52,092 nucleotides of DNA. Origin: Caldilineaceae bacterium. GTDB taxonomy: Bacteria > Chloroflexota > Anaerolineae > Caldilineales > Caldilineaceae. The stretch lies in assembly GCA_026645575.1 (NCBI GenBank), contig JAPKMW010000083.1, forward strand, positions 1-52,092, in the 5' to 3' direction. This document shows positions 17,253 to 25,594 of the stretch, piece by piece; position 1 is the first letter of the stretch; every line of letters starts with the position of its first letter. The notes under the pieces are model-generated. The model worked only from the letters and a program-made list of their open reading frames with translations, made no database searches and was not told where the DNA came from. The translations under genes were made by a program, and so were the position numbers.

Positions 17253-17771
17253 ATGGTCTCAGTGATTCATCCACTTGTCTTACAGTTGCGCTTTACCCGC
17301 AGTGAATTTAAGCGGGGTCTACACGGCCTCAGTGATGCCGATGCCCGCCGACGTATCGAACCGATGAACTGCATCAGTTGGAACGTCGGCCATCTGACCT
17401 GGCAAGAGCAGCGCTACTGGCTGCAACGCTTGCAGGGCAAAACTTTGTTGCCGGAGATCAATGCGCAATTCGGCTATGGTTGCTCTCCCTCGACTCCACC
17501 GCTGGCTGAAGTGTGGCAGGCGTGGGAGACGGTTGTGGCAGCAGTCGATCCTTTTCTGGATACGTTGACAACGGCTGATCTGGTGCAGGATCGCACCTTC
17601 CAGGTGGGCAATGATTCCTTTACGACCAATGCCGGCAACCTGTTGCAACGGGTGATCTATCACTATTGGTATCACAATGGTGAGAATCAAGCCATTCGCC
17701 AGATCCTGCACCACCAGGAGTTGCAGGACTTTGTCGGTGATATTGATATCGAAGCACCCTACAAAGGGTAA
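17253..17771 (+). CDS. DinB superfamily protein
   Basis: This 172-aa helical-bundle protein of the DinB_2 type has metal-site histidines in NVGHLTWQEQRYWL and YHYWYHNGENQAIRQ. It differs from the DinB gene at 11930 in length and motif spacing, so it is not a recent duplicate. The ribosome site is weak (GAAAG). It stands alone between the EamA leader and the BNR-repeat gene. The reaction is unknown. Confidence 0.85.
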   Translation: MVSVIHPLVLQLRFTRSEFKRGLHGLSDADARRRIEPMNCISWNVGHLTWQEQRYWLQRLQGKTLLPEINAQFGYGCSPSTPPLAEVWQAWETVVAAVDPFLDTLTTADLVQDRTFQVGNDSFTTNAGNLLQRVIYHYWYHNGENQAIRQILHHQELQDFVGDIDIEAPYKG

Positions 17772-17957
17772 AGCCAGGGATGAACCAGGGCGACAGTCGT
17801 GCTCCCAGGTTTACACGATGTCGAATTTGGCACAACCTGTTCGTCATAAGTAAGGTACACTTTTGTTACCAAGGACAACTTACTTCACAGAACAAGCTTA
17901 TTGGCAAGTGATCACTAAGCGTGTGATCAACATGGACAAAACAAAGAGGAGGAAACA

Positions 17958-19073
17958 ATGAGTGGTGTACGTGTTTTGGTTGGCACAAAAAAAGGCGCCT
18001 TTATTCTCACGTCAGATGAGAAGCGCAAACAGTGGCAGGTGAGCGAACCGCACTTTGCCGGGTGGGAGATCTACCACATGAAAGGATCGACCCTCAACCC
18101 CAACCGTATTTATGCGTCGCAATCGACCGGCTGGTTCGGGCAATTGATCCAGCGTTCGGATGATGGCGGCCAAACCTGGGAGCCGGTGGGCAATGAATTT
18201 GCCTACGAAGGTACGCCCGGCACACACCAGTGGTACGATGGCACCCAACACCCGTGGGAGTTCAAGCGGGTCTGGCTGCTTGAACCGTCGCTGCACGAAG
18301 CCGACACGGTTTATGCCGGCGTCGAGGATGCGGCCATGTTCAAATCGACCGATGGCGGTAAGAGTTGGCAGGAACTGCCCGGCTTGCGCAGCGCCAAGGG
18401 TCATCTCTGGCAACCGGGGGCGGGTGGTATGTGTCTGCACACCATTGTCCAAGATCCTGGCAACCCCAATCGCCTCTTTATTGCCATTTCCGCCGCCGGC
18501 GCCTTCCGCAGCGATGATGGGGGTAAAACTTGGTTGCCGATTAACAAAGGCTTGATCTCCCCTTATGAATTGCCGGATTCCACCGCCGAGGTCGGTCACT
18601 GTGTGCACAACCTGGCCATGCACCCGGCGCGCCCCGATGTTCTCTTTATGCAAAAGCACTGGGATGTGATGCGCAGTGACAACGCTGGTGCGCTCTGGCA
18701 TGAGATCAGCGGCAACTTGCCCAGCGACTTTGGTTTCCCCATTGCCGTCCATGCCCATGAACCGGAGACGGTCTATGTCATCCCGATCAAGAGCGATTCC
18801 GAACATTACCCGCCGGAGGGCAAGTTGCGCGTCTACCGTAGTCGCACTGGCGGCAACGAGTGGGAAGCGCTCACCAACGGCTTGCCCCAAAGCGACTGCT
18901 ACGTCAATGTGTTGCGCACTGCCCTAGCCGTAGACACGCTCGACTCCTGCGGCCTCTACTTTGGCACCACTGGCGGCCAGGTCTACGCCTCGGCTGATGC
19001 GGGTGACACCTGGACGCCGATCGTACGCGATCTACCGGCGGTCTTGTCGGTTGAGGTGCAGACGTTGCCGTAA
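17958..19073 (+). CDS. BNR/Asp-box repeat beta-propeller protein (exo-sialidase-like)
   Basis: This 371-aa beta-propeller has Asp-box repeats near residues 68 ([10 protein letters not shown]), 130 ([10 protein letters not shown]), 185 ([10 protein letters not shown]), 240 ([10 protein letters not shown]), 295 ([10 protein letters not shown]) and 345 ([10 protein letters not shown]). There is no signal peptide, so it is probably cytoplasmic. The arginine triad of true sialidases is not evident, which makes a glycosidase role doubtful. A Shine-Dalgarno (AGGAGGAAAC) precedes the ATG. A hairpin terminator follows. Confidence 0.9.
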   Translation: MSGVRVLVGTKKGAFILTSDEKRKQWQVSEPHFAGWEIYHMKGSTLNPNRIYASQSTGWFGQLIQRSDDGGQTWEPVGNEFAYEGTPGTHQWYDGTQHPWEFKRVWLLEPSLHEADTVYAGVEDAAMFKSTDGGKSWQELPGLRSAKGHLWQPGAGGMCLHTIVQDPGNPNRLFIAISAAGAFRSDDGGKTWLPINKGLISPYELPDSTAEVGHCVHNLAMHPARPDVLFMQKHWDVMRSDNAGALWHEISGNLPSDFGFPIAVHAHEPETVYVIPIKSDSEHYPPEGKLRVYRSRTGGNEWEALTNGLPQSDCYVNVLRTALAVDTLDSCGLYFGTTGGQVYASADAGDTWTPIVRDLPAVLSVEVQTLP

Positions 19074-19096
19074 AATAGGCGTACTCATAATCGTAA

Positions 19097-19146
19097 ATAA
19101 GAGGACAAGTAATCAAATGAAGCCCCTTTGTTGCTTGTCCTCTTAT
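19097..19146. terminator. hairpin after the BNR gene
   Basis: Perfect 13-bp arms, ATAAGAGGACAAG (19097-19109) and CTTGTCCTCTTAT (19134-19146), flank a 24-base loop that contains an ATG in frame with the next gene. I read it as the terminator of the BNR gene, which argues against using that ATG as a start. Confidence 0.6.
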
Positions 19147-19176
19147 GCGGTGGTTCTAAAAAGGGTGATATTTGCA

Positions 19177-19926
19177 ATGCCTAACGCGCACAACTTAATC
19201 TATATTGCAAGTAAAATACCTGATGGAATAAAAACTGGTTGGTTGCATGTTGATTTGCCACCTGTACGATACTATCAGAAGCATCGCACTTATAATTTCT
19301 TCTCATATGAAGAACTGCCGCCCATTACCCGAAAACTAGATGAGCATTTCGACTGGCTACGAAATGAACCCGCTTTTGCCGATGGGGCAGATGGACTGCT
19401 GGCTGAGGGTTGCTATGGTGATGGCAGCAAACCGGATTTAGGAAAACTCAACAAAATTATCGAGCTTACGGACGTAAAACTGCCTGATTCCTTTGTTGAA
19501 TTTATTTTATCGCCGGATTTACATCAACGGATACGCTCTTGTACAGATTGTTATCTTGATGTAGCTGACTACCCAATTCGGACAATTGGGCAGTTTGAAG
19601 GACAGCTAATTCACTTTCTGTCTGACTCACAATGGTGTTTACACTGGTACTTATTTGTAAGCAAGGTAGGAAGTCAATTTGTTATTACGTCACCAAACGC
19701 CTACGGATTTGACTATGGGGACGCTAACCAGGTAATGGAAATTGATCTAGAAGCAGAAGATGAAATTTGGTTCTGTGCGCCTAGTTTCAACGATTTTATT
19801 TATCGGTTTTGGCTTGAAAACGAGGTCTGGTTTAGAGTGGTTTGGGATAAACAACCCCTAGCTAGTTTAGAAGCAGACTGTAAAGCGTACGTCGAGTACT
19901 ACTTAAAATTGACCCAGTTAGTTTAA
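19177..19926 (+). CDS. SMI1/KNR4 (SUKH)-like protein, probably acquired
   Basis: This 249-aa soluble protein has the SUKH pattern: VKLPDSFVEFIL, a central WYLFVSKVGSQFVITSP and C-terminal EIWFCAPSFNDFIYRFWLENEVWF. SUKH proteins are frequent toxin immunity proteins in bacteria, but no toxin gene is adjacent. The gene is clearly AT-richer than its neighbours and uses A/T-ending codons, a sign of recent transfer. ATG 19177 is preferred; ATG 19117 lies in a terminator loop. Promoter signals are not clear. Confidence 0.7.
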   Translation: MPNAHNLIYIASKIPDGIKTGWLHVDLPPVRYYQKHRTYNFFSYEELPPITRKLDEHFDWLRNEPAFADGADGLLAEGCYGDGSKPDLGKLNKIIELTDVKLPDSFVEFILSPDLHQRIRSCTDCYLDVADYPIRTIGQFEGQLIHFLSDSQWCLHWYLFVSKVGSQFVITSPNAYGFDYGDANQVMEIDLEAEDEIWFCAPSFNDFIYRFWLENEVWFRVVWDKQPLASLEADCKAYVEYYLKLTQLV

Positions 19927-19996
19927 AATGAAGTTCAAGAGCAGAATACTTAAATTCAACACTGTTTGTAAAGAATTATTGTGCTAAGGAGAAACT

Positions 19997-20770
19997 ATGA
20001 CAACCCATTTACAACCAAAACCAGCCGGTACACCAACCTGGACTGACTTGACTTCACCGGATGCCGAGGCGGCGCGCAATTTCTATCAGGCTGTCTTTGG
20101 CTGGGCCTATGATGTGGGCGGGCCGGAATTTGGCGGCTATACCACGGCTCGGCTAGGGGATCGCTCAACCGTCGGCTTTGTGGGCAACCAACCCGATATG
20201 CCGCCCATGCCGGCGGCGTGGGGTCTCTATTTTGCCACCGATGATATCAATGATGGCGTGGCGCGGGCCGAGGCGCTGGGCGCGCAAACGCTCTACCCGG
20301 CGATGGCTGTTGGCCCCTTTGGCAGCATGGCAACCTTGACCGATCCCACCGGCGCTCAATTCAGTTTGTGGCAGGCGGGTATGCACGTCGGCTGGCAGAT
20401 GACCAATGAACCCGGTTCGGTTGCTTGGCATGAATTGTATACGCCAAATGCCAAAGCGGCGCGTGATTTCTATACGGCGTTGCTGGGCGCCACCGCTGAT
20501 CCCATGCCGGGTGGGATGGAATATTATGTCCTCAAGCACGGTAATGCTATGCTGGCCGGTATTATGCAGATCGACCCGGCGTGGGGTAACATGCCGGCGC
20601 AGTGGGTCAGCTATTTTGCCGTTGCCAATGCCGATGAAACGGTGGCGAAAGTGGTGGCGCACGGCGGCAAAGTGATGGGCAACATTGATGATTCCCCCTT
20701 TGGTCGTATTGCCGCGCTGATGGATCCCTTTGGCGCAATCTTCAAGATTGTTCAGCCGCCGGTAGGTTGA
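19997..20770 (+). CDS. two-domain VOC family protein (paralogue of 14457-15230)
   Basis: This 257-aa protein has two glyoxalase-fold domains with the same motif order as the protein at 14457-15230: PTWTDLTSPDAEAARNFYQAVFGWAY, DPTGAQFSLWQ, VAWHELYTPNAKAARDFYTALL and DPFGAIFKIVQPPVG. It starts after AAGGAGAAACT. It is separated from its paralogue by about 4.8 kb of unrelated genes, so the duplication is old or one copy was moved. Confidence 0.9.
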   Translation: MTTHLQPKPAGTPTWTDLTSPDAEAARNFYQAVFGWAYDVGGPEFGGYTTARLGDRSTVGFVGNQPDMPPMPAAWGLYFATDDINDGVARAEALGAQTLYPAMAVGPFGSMATLTDPTGAQFSLWQAGMHVGWQMTNEPGSVAWHELYTPNAKAARDFYTALLGATADPMPGGMEYYVLKHGNAMLAGIMQIDPAWGNMPAQWVSYFAVANADETVAKVVAHGGKVMGNIDDSPFGRIAALMDPFGAIFKIVQPPVG

Positions 20771-20823
20771 TCGCGGGCTACTATTTTTGCGGGTTATTAC
20801 GTTTTAGACGACAAGGAGACATC

Positions 20824-21270
20824 ATGGCAGTCAAGCGTATGGACAACGTCGGCATCGTGGTGGAAGATATCGATGCTGCCGTGGCGTTCTTCATTGAACT
20901 CGGCCTTACCCTCGAAGGTCGCATGCCCATCGAAGGCGAATGGTCCGGCCGCGTCACCGGCGTGCGCGGCCAGCGCGTCGAGATCGCCATGATGCGCACC
21001 CCCGATGGCCACAGCCGCCTCGAACTCTCGCGCTTCGACACCCCCGCCATCGCGTCCGATCACCGCACTGCCCCCGTGAACTCGTTGGGCTACCTGCGCG
21101 TTATGTTCGCCGTCGAGGACATTGACGACACCCTTGCCCGGCTCAGCAAACTTGGCGCGACAGTGGTCGATGAAGTCGTCAATTACGAAGACATCTACCG
21201 GCTCTGCTACATCCGGGGTCCCGAAGGAATTCTCATTGGTCTTGCGCAACAGATCGAGCAGCAGACCTAG
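20824..21270 (+). CDS. VOC family protein (glyoxalase-like)
   Basis: This 148-aa protein starts at ATG 20824 after ACAAGGAGACATC. The single VOC domain keeps NVGIVVEDIDAAVAFFIELGLTLEGR, VEIAMMRTPDGHSRLELSRF, VMFAVEDIDDTLARLSKLGATVV and CYIRGPEGILIGLAQQI. Placement of the Glu and His residues suggests an intact metal site, as in catalytic members. Its codon use is noticeably C-ending and differs from the flanking VOC gene. Confidence 0.88.
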   Translation: MAVKRMDNVGIVVEDIDAAVAFFIELGLTLEGRMPIEGEWSGRVTGVRGQRVEIAMMRTPDGHSRLELSRFDTPAIASDHRTAPVNSLGYLRVMFAVEDIDDTLARLSKLGATVVDEVVNYEDIYRLCYIRGPEGILIGLAQQIEQQT

Positions 21271-21335
21271 CGAGACAATCCCATGGAAAGTAAGTGTTGA
21301 TAATAACGTGAATTCGACGTTTCGTGGATATACCC

Positions 21336-21425
21336 GCCAAAGACCTCCGCGCCCGATGGGCACCCGTGGGCAGAGAATACGCGTTAGCCGCAGCTTCGTC
21401 TACCCACCTCCCGGAGGTCTTTGGC
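21336..21425. repeat. palindromic repeat with 14-bp perfect arms
   Basis: GCCAAAGACCTCCG (21336-21349) is mirrored by CGGAGGTCTTTGGC (21412-21425). Inside, CACCCGTGGGCAG and CTACCCACCTCCC extend the pairing imperfectly. It lies between the VOC gene and the sulfite-oxidase-like gene. Confidence 0.7.
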
Positions 21426-21490
21426 TAATTCCGAACTCAGGTTAACAGGGCGTCGGCTGGGTAACAGGCGTACCAAGAAGGAGAAAAGCG

Positions 21491-22132
21491 ATGTTGAGTA
21501 AACTTTTGACCCCACGGCAACAGAAGGAAGAGGCGATTCGGAACTCCCGCCGCTTGCCGCCGGGGCAGTCGTTAACGCAAAAATTCCCCGTGTTGCATTA
21601 TGGCTCTGTGCCACAGGTCAATCTGGCCCAGTGGGACTTTCGGGTCTTTGGCGAAGTGGCGGAGGAAACGGTCTGGAACTGGACCGAGTTTAATCGGTTG
21701 CCACGTACCAAAGTAACGCTGGATCTCCACTGCGTCACCCGCTGGTCGAAATTTGATACGCTTTGGGAAGGAGTTTCGGTTAAGACATTGGTCGAACAAG
21801 GGTTTATCAAGCCCAAAGCAAGCGCCCAATTTGTTATTCAACATTGTGAACAAGGCTATACCACCAACACACCCATCGACCTGCTGCTGTCCGATAACAT
21901 GCTCATGGCGACCCACTACGACGGTAAACCGCTCGACGCCGATCATGGCTGGCCGCTACGTATGGTGATCGGCGCGCTGCCGGGTCAACTGGCAAACAAA
22001 ACAGCCTATCTTTGGAAAGGCGGCAAGTGGTTACGAGGGCTAGAGTTCGCAACCCAAGACCGGCTAGGCTTTTGGGAACGTCTGGGCTATAACAATGAAG
22101 CCGATCCGTGGCGTGAACAGCGTTATAGGTAG
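21491..22132 (+). CDS. sulfite oxidase-like molybdopterin-dependent protein
   Basis: This 213-aa protein matches the molybdopterin-binding domain of the sulfite oxidase/YuiH group. The molybdenum-ligating Cys81 is in LDLHCVTRWSK, and the pterin-contact block DADHGWPLRMVIG is followed by KGGKWLRGLEF. There is no Tat or Sec signal and no heme domain, so it is a short, apparently cytoplasmic member. A Shine-Dalgarno (GAAGGAGAAAAGCG) precedes the ATG. Substrate and redox partner are unknown. Confidence 0.9.
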   Translation: MLSKLLTPRQQKEEAIRNSRRLPPGQSLTQKFPVLHYGSVPQVNLAQWDFRVFGEVAEETVWNWTEFNRLPRTKVTLDLHCVTRWSKFDTLWEGVSVKTLVEQGFIKPKASAQFVIQHCEQGYTTNTPIDLLLSDNMLMATHYDGKPLDADHGWPLRMVIGALPGQLANKTAYLWKGGKWLRGLEFATQDRLGFWERLGYNNEADPWREQRYR

Positions 22133-22148
22133 TTCTTGACCCGCCAAT

Positions 22149-22222
22149 TAACCGCAAAGACGCAGAGAACGCAGAGGGGTTGTTCTGTCGTCTTTGCGAA
22201 CTTTGCGCCTCTGCGGTTGATT
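22149..22222. repeat. AACCGCAAAGACGCAGAG-type palindromic repeat
   Basis: Period-8 units on the left (CCGCAAAGACGCAGAGAACG) are mirrored on the right by TCTTTGCG/CTCTGCGG units, with outer arms AATTAACCGC and GCGGTTGATT. The stem is imperfect. It fills the gap after the sulfite-oxidase-like gene. Confidence 0.7.
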
Positions 22223-22259
22223 CTTGGTTGCGTCATAAACAAGGAGGGTCTTTCTCGCT

Positions 22260-22583
22260 ATGCGCAAAATACGGTATGAAATTCTATTACCGGCCAAGTA
22301 CAATGACGGGCGTGCCATTATGACCGAATGTATGGCCTGCTTCCCACAAACGCTCATGGAGGTGCTGGACGCTTTTGGCGCCCTCTCCTACAATCCCCAT
22401 TCGATCATGGGAGTGTGGAGCCATCAGGGGCAGCGCTATGAGGATGAACTGTTCAAGTTAACAGTCGATGTGGAAGACAAGCCGGAGAGTCGAACCTTTA
22501 TTGCGCACCTGAAAGCCGAGTTGCTGGCGCGCTTCGACCAATTGGAGATTTATATCGTCGCTTATCCGATTGAGGTATTTTGA
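22260..22583 (+). CDS. hypothetical 107-aa protein
   Basis: The start ATG 22260 follows AAGGAGG with a 10-base spacer, which is good support for a real gene. The protein begins MRKIRYEILLPAKYNDG and has a mixed alpha/beta pattern, with a central LMEVLDAFGALSYNP and GVWSHQGQRYEDELFKLTVDV, and no membrane segment. The layout resembles small DUF families of phage or plasmid origin, but I cannot name one. A strong terminator follows. Confidence 0.75.
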   Translation: MRKIRYEILLPAKYNDGRAIMTECMACFPQTLMEVLDAFGALSYNPHSIMGVWSHQGQRYEDELFKLTVDVEDKPESRTFIAHLKAELLARFDQLEIYIVAYPIEVF

Positions 22584-22623
22584 GGGCATCTTATCCTCAA
22601 AACGCAAGAAATGAACAATTGAC

Positions 22624-22668
22624 ACAAAGAACGCTGCGCTTAGCCTAAGCGTAGCGTTCTTTGTTTTC
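22624..22668 (+). terminator. Rho-independent terminator
   Basis: Nineteen-base arms (22624-22642, 22646-22664; 18 of 19 pairs) around the 3-base loop GCC are followed by TTTTCT. This ends the 22260-22583 transcript and insulates the GH4 gene. Confidence 0.85.
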
Positions 22669-22740
22669 TACCCCAAAAAGGCACCCCAGGCCGGTGTTGT
22701 CTGTCAAAACCGGTTAACGTGTATGCGCTTAATGCCATAC

Positions 22741-22769
22741 TTCTCGCTTACCTATAATTGCAGTATAAT
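22741..22769 (+). promoter_or_regulatory. candidate promoter of the GH4 gene
   Basis: A perfect TATAAT (22764-22769) lies 17 bases after TTCTCG (22741-22746), a weak -35. A second TATAAT at 22753-22758 lies eleven bases upstream. Either would give an untranslated leader of about 80 bases. Confidence 0.55.
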
Positions 22770-22853
22770 CGACAGATAGTCCAAGTAGGATTTCATCCCA
22801 TTGCCCGAATGCAGTCCTTGAAGATTCATCATTTGAATGACAGGAGTTTTTTC

Positions 22854-24413
22854 ATGCCCATTAAAATCGCCATGATTGGCGCCGGCTCCATTGGCTTTAC
22901 GCGCAAGCTGATGCATGACATTTTAGCCGTGCCGGAGTTGGCCGACACGCACTTTGCCTTTATGGACATCAACGAGAACAACCTCAAAATGATCGCCCAA
23001 CTGGCACAGCGGGACATTGCCGCCAACAAGTTGCCCGCCACCATCACCACCCACACCGACCAGCGCGAGTCCATTATCGACGCCGACTATGTCCTGTGTA
23101 TGATTCGCCAGGGTGGTCTAGCCGCATTCCAAACGGATATTGATATTCCGCTCAAATATGGCATCGACCAATGCGTCGGTGACACCCTCTGCGCCGGTGG
23201 CATCATGTACGGTCAGCGCACCATCCCGGCGCTGCTCGCCATTTGCGATGACATTCGTGAAGTCGCCAAGCCGGACGCCCTCTTCTTGAACTATTCCAAC
23301 CCGATGGCGATGAACATCTGGGCCTGTAACAGCTACGGCGGCGTGCCGACGATTGGTCTCTGTCATGGCGTCCAGGGCGGCCACTGGCAGATCACCCGCT
23401 GTATTGAACTGTGGGCAAAACAAGAAGGCATGTTACGCGAGGATGAGACATTGCACCGGCGCGATGTGGACATTATCTGCGCCGGCATCAACCACCAGAC
23501 CTGGTATATCCAGGTGCAATGGCGCGGCATGGACATGACGCCAATGATGCTCGACCTCTTTGAGGCGCACCCCAAATACCGCGAAAGCGAAAAGGTGCGC
23601 ATCGATATGATCCGCCGCTTTGGCTACTACACCACCGAGTCCAACGGCCATGTCAGCGAATATGTGCCGTGGTATCGCAAGCGCCCGGATGAAATTAACA
23701 ACTGGATCGACCTTTCTAGTTGGATCAACGGCGAGACGGGCGGCTATCTGCGCGTCTGCACCGAGGGGCGCAACTGGTTCGAGACCGACTTCCCGAACTG
23801 GCTCAAGCAAGAGCCGCCAGTGATCAGCGCCGACAAACGCAGCGAAGAACATGGCTCCTGGATCATCGAAGCGTTGGAGACGGGGCGCATCTATCGCGGC
23901 CACTTCAATGTCCCCAACCAGGGCCATATCACCAATCTCCCCGACGAATGCATTATCGAAATCCCCGGCTATGTTGACAAGAACGGCATCAACATGCCCG
24001 TTGTCGGCGACTTGCCGCTGGCCTGCGCCGCCACTTGTTCCGCCAGTGTGCGCGTCCAGGAGATGGCGATGGAAGCTGCCGTCAATGGCGATGTCACCCT
24101 GCTCAAGCAAGCCATGCTCCACGACCCGTTGACCGCCGCCGTCTGCAACCCTGAAGAGATCTGGCAGATGACCGACGAGATGTTGGTGGCCCAGGCCCAA
24201 TGGCTGCCCCAATATCGCGACGAAATCCCCGCCGCCCAGGCGCGGTTAGCCGCCCACGAACGCAAAGGCACCCGTGTCAAGCTGCGTGAAGGCTGGCAAG
24301 GCGCCGCCCGTCTCCACACCAAAACCGTCGAGGAAATGGCGCAAGACAAAGCCGCTGCCCGCGCCAATGCCGCCGCCGCCGATAAGGGCAAGATGACCAA
24401 AGAACCGGCGTAA
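22854..24413 (+). CDS. family 4 glycosidase (GH4), NAD- and metal-dependent
   Basis: This 519-aa GH4 enzyme cleaves alpha-glycosides by an NAD+-linked oxidation/elimination route. The Rossmann motif IGAGSIGFTRKL is at 8-19, the metal-binding segment CHGVQGG at 170-176, and GINHQTW with the second metal-ligand His214 at 211-217. By the published GH4 scheme, CHSV marks alpha-galactosidases, CHEV alpha-glucosidases and CHGx alpha-glucuronidases; this protein has CHGV, so a uronic-acid glycoside is a real possibility beside the usual alpha-galactosidase label. ATG 22854 after CAGGAG is preferred. The C-terminus has a charged Ala/Lys tail not typical of the family. Confidence 0.88.
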   Translation: MPIKIAMIGAGSIGFTRKLMHDILAVPELADTHFAFMDINENNLKMIAQLAQRDIAANKLPATITTHTDQRESIIDADYVLCMIRQGGLAAFQTDIDIPLKYGIDQCVGDTLCAGGIMYGQRTIPALLAICDDIREVAKPDALFLNYSNPMAMNIWACNSYGGVPTIGLCHGVQGGHWQITRCIELWAKQEGMLREDETLHRRDVDIICAGINHQTWYIQVQWRGMDMTPMMLDLFEAHPKYRESEKVRIDMIRRFGYYTTESNGHVSEYVPWYRKRPDEINNWIDLSSWINGETGGYLRVCTEGRNWFETDFPNWLKQEPPVISADKRSEEHGSWIIEALETGRIYRGHFNVPNQGHITNLPDECIIEIPGYVDKNGINMPVVGDLPLACAATCSASVRVQEMAMEAAVNGDVTLLKQAMLHDPLTAAVCNPEEIWQMTDEMLVAQAQWLPQYRDEIPAAQARLAAHERKGTRVKLREGWQGAARLHTKTVEEMAQDKAAARANAAAADKGKMTKEPA

Positions 24414-24431
24414 GTGAGCAACCGGTCTTTT

Positions 24432-24507
24432 GTCCCATAGGGACGCCTGAGTTTAGGGGAAGGTATTCTCGTTATTCTTTTCCTAAACTCAAGCGTCCCT
24501 ACGGGAC
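24432..24507. repeat. GTCCCxTAGGGACG palindromic repeat
   Basis: Arms 24432-24460 and 24481-24507 pair with three mismatches and a small length difference (GTCCCATAGGGACGCCTGAG against CTCAAGCGTCCCTACGGGAC). Each arm also contains a small internal palindrome. It separates the GH4 and PhyH-like genes. Confidence 0.8.
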
Positions 24508-24556
24508 GGGTGAATTTGCCGTAGAAACTCTTTAGGGCTACTAGGAGCAATCTGTT

Positions 24557-25441
24557 ATGAGACTGACTCAACCCCAGATCGACCAATTCCACCGCGACGG
24601 TGTCATCATCGCCAGGGGCGCACTAACCGACGCTGATCTTCAGCCCGTGATTGACGAACTGGCGGCGTGGATCGACGCCCGCGCTCGTACACTGCACGCC
24701 GAAGGAAAAATCCAGGAGTTACATGAAGAAGCGCCCTTTACCGAACGGTACGGTCTGCTCTTTGGTCAATGCAAAGAGATCGGCGAGGGCATGGACATTA
24801 TGCACTACCGTGGACGCGCCATCTTTGCCTTTCTCCATAACCAAAACCTGCTTGACACCGTGGAGGCCCTCACCGGGCCGGAGATCACCTGCAACCCAAT
24901 CCAACATCTGCGCGCCAAGCCGCCGGAAAAGTTTGATCCCCACACCGGCCCGTCCTTCCATGTTGCGCCCTGGCACCAGGACGCCGGTGTGATGATGCCG
25001 GAGGCGGAAGGCTCTACCGTCATCACCTGTTGGCTACCGCTGGGCGATGCAACCCTAGAGATGGGCTGTATGGAGGCGCTGTTAGGCGTGCACAAAGATG
25101 GCTACTTGCGTCATCAAAAAGCGGGCGGCACGACCATTAAGCCCGAACTCATGCCCCAAGTGGCGCCGGTGGCGCTGGAATGTCGCAAGGGTGATGTGGT
25201 CTTGATGGATCGCTTCACGCCTCACCGCTCAACGCCCAACCAATCCAATCAATGTCGTTGGTCCTTTGATCTACGCTACCAAACTACCGGCCATCATACT
25301 GGGCGCACTGGCCACCCTGCTTTTGTTGTGCGTTCGCCCAGCAACCCGGCCAGTGTCATGGCCAGCTATGACGAATGGTGTCGTCGCTGGATCGATGCCT
25401 TTGCAAACCCGCGGGGTGTTGTGGCTCATCGCGGTGAATAA
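24557..25441 (+). CDS. phytanoyl-CoA dioxygenase (PhyH) family protein
   Basis: This 294-aa Fe(II)/2-oxoglutarate-dependent oxygenase fold has the iron facial triad His140 and Asp142 (WHQD) and distal His223 (FTPHRSTPN). The 2-oxoglutarate arginine is probably in NQCRWSFDLRY. The N-terminal QIDQFHRDGVIIARGAL is typical of PhyH. ATG follows CTAGGAGCAATCTGTT. The substrate is unknown; proximity to glycosidase genes suggests, but does not show, a role on a glycoside-derived compound. Confidence 0.9.
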   Translation: MRLTQPQIDQFHRDGVIIARGALTDADLQPVIDELAAWIDARARTLHAEGKIQELHEEAPFTERYGLLFGQCKEIGEGMDIMHYRGRAIFAFLHNQNLLDTVEALTGPEITCNPIQHLRAKPPEKFDPHTGPSFHVAPWHQDAGVMMPEAEGSTVITCWLPLGDATLEMGCMEALLGVHKDGYLRHQKAGGTTIKPELMPQVAPVALECRKGDVVLMDRFTPHRSTPNQSNQCRWSFDLRYQTTGHHTGRTGHPAFVVRSPSNPASVMASYDEWCRRWIDAFANPRGVVAHRGE

Positions 25442-25484
25442 TTGCCGATGGATGGGCAGCCAATTACTTGCACAATGGAGATAC

Positions 25485-25539
25485 AGAGATTGAGAGATTG
25501 AGAGATTCAGATGTGCAATCTCTCAATCTCTCAATCTCT
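25485..25539. repeat. GAGATTGA palindromic repeat (copy 2), perfect 23-bp arms
   Basis: Arms 25485-25507 and 25517-25539 are exact reverse complements made of period-8 GAGATTGA units, with a 9-base loop. It is the cleanest of the three copies in the window and lies in the gap before galT. Confidence 0.9.
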
Positions 25540-25594
25540 ACTTTCTACAAATATTACTTGTTAGTCCTAATCACCCAATTATCGAACCTTTTTT

